64,000 nucleotides of DNA, from NCBI GenBank assembly GCA_964019165.1, contig OZ025274.1, positions 12,758,407 to 12,822,406 on the forward strand. The letters are read 5' to 3'. This DNA is from Mastigias papua. Taxonomy: Eukaryota > Cnidaria > Scyphozoa > Rhizostomeae > Mastigiidae. Both the position numbers and the translations under genes were made by a program. Within the stretch, counting starts at the first letter, position 1. Every line of letters starts with the position of its first letter. Of the stretch, positions 41,296 to 64,000 are shown piece after piece. Under the pieces are notes generated by a model. It was not told the origin of the DNA. It worked only from the letters and a program-made list of their open reading frames with translations, and ran no database searches.

Positions 41296-64000
<22,705 letters not shown>

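Overview
This is nuclear DNA from an invertebrate animal. It is AT-rich, its genes are split by many GT-AG introns, and it is full of microsatellites, short inverted-repeat DNA transposons (MITEs), LINE 3' ends and one tRNA-derived SINE. The gene families (T-box, merlin, kinesin-12-like) are metazoan. The repeat types suggest a cnidarian or another non-bilaterian/lophotrochozoan-grade invertebrate, but the sequence alone does not settle the phylum.

Three protein-coding genes can be read exon by exon. (1) Plus strand, about 1.5-12.6 kb: a T-box transcription factor of the Tbx1/10 subfamily. The T-box is spread over four exons and a Gln/Ser/Tyr-rich tail follows; the 5' exon(s) were not found. 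(2) Minus strand, 37,764 down to 21,593: a complete merlin (NF2) gene in 17 coding exons. The exons join in frame to 572 codons plus stop, with FERM domain, coiled coil and merlin-type C-terminus. (3) Minus strand, from the window's right edge (64,000) down to 41,296: a KIF12-type kinesin in 24 exons, joining in frame to about 755 residues. Only the extreme N-terminus lies outside the window. It includes a 12-nt and probably a 19-nt microexon.

The KIF12 and merlin genes lie in the same orientation, separated by about 3.5 kb. Between merlin and the T-box gene is about 9 kb with no recognisable gene, only repeats and a few unassigned minus-strand open stretches.

The most unusual object is a foldback-type transposon at 57,021-58,985 inside a KIF12 intron. 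It has two apparently identical 773-bp inverted arms, a short loop and a 6-bp CAAGAG target duplication. Each arm carries a 17-bp repeat array and the same unrecognised ORF. Its loop holds a younger hAT-like MITE, and the element itself sits inside an older dispersed repeat, so three layers of insertion can be ordered. Other MITEs with readable target duplications are a 9-bp-TSD Mutator-like pair, several 8-bp-TSD hAT-like elements, a TAA-TSD Harbinger-like element and a TA-flanked element. Exon boundaries were derived by hand from splice signals, reading-frame continuity and family similarity recalled from knowledge; no alignment was run.
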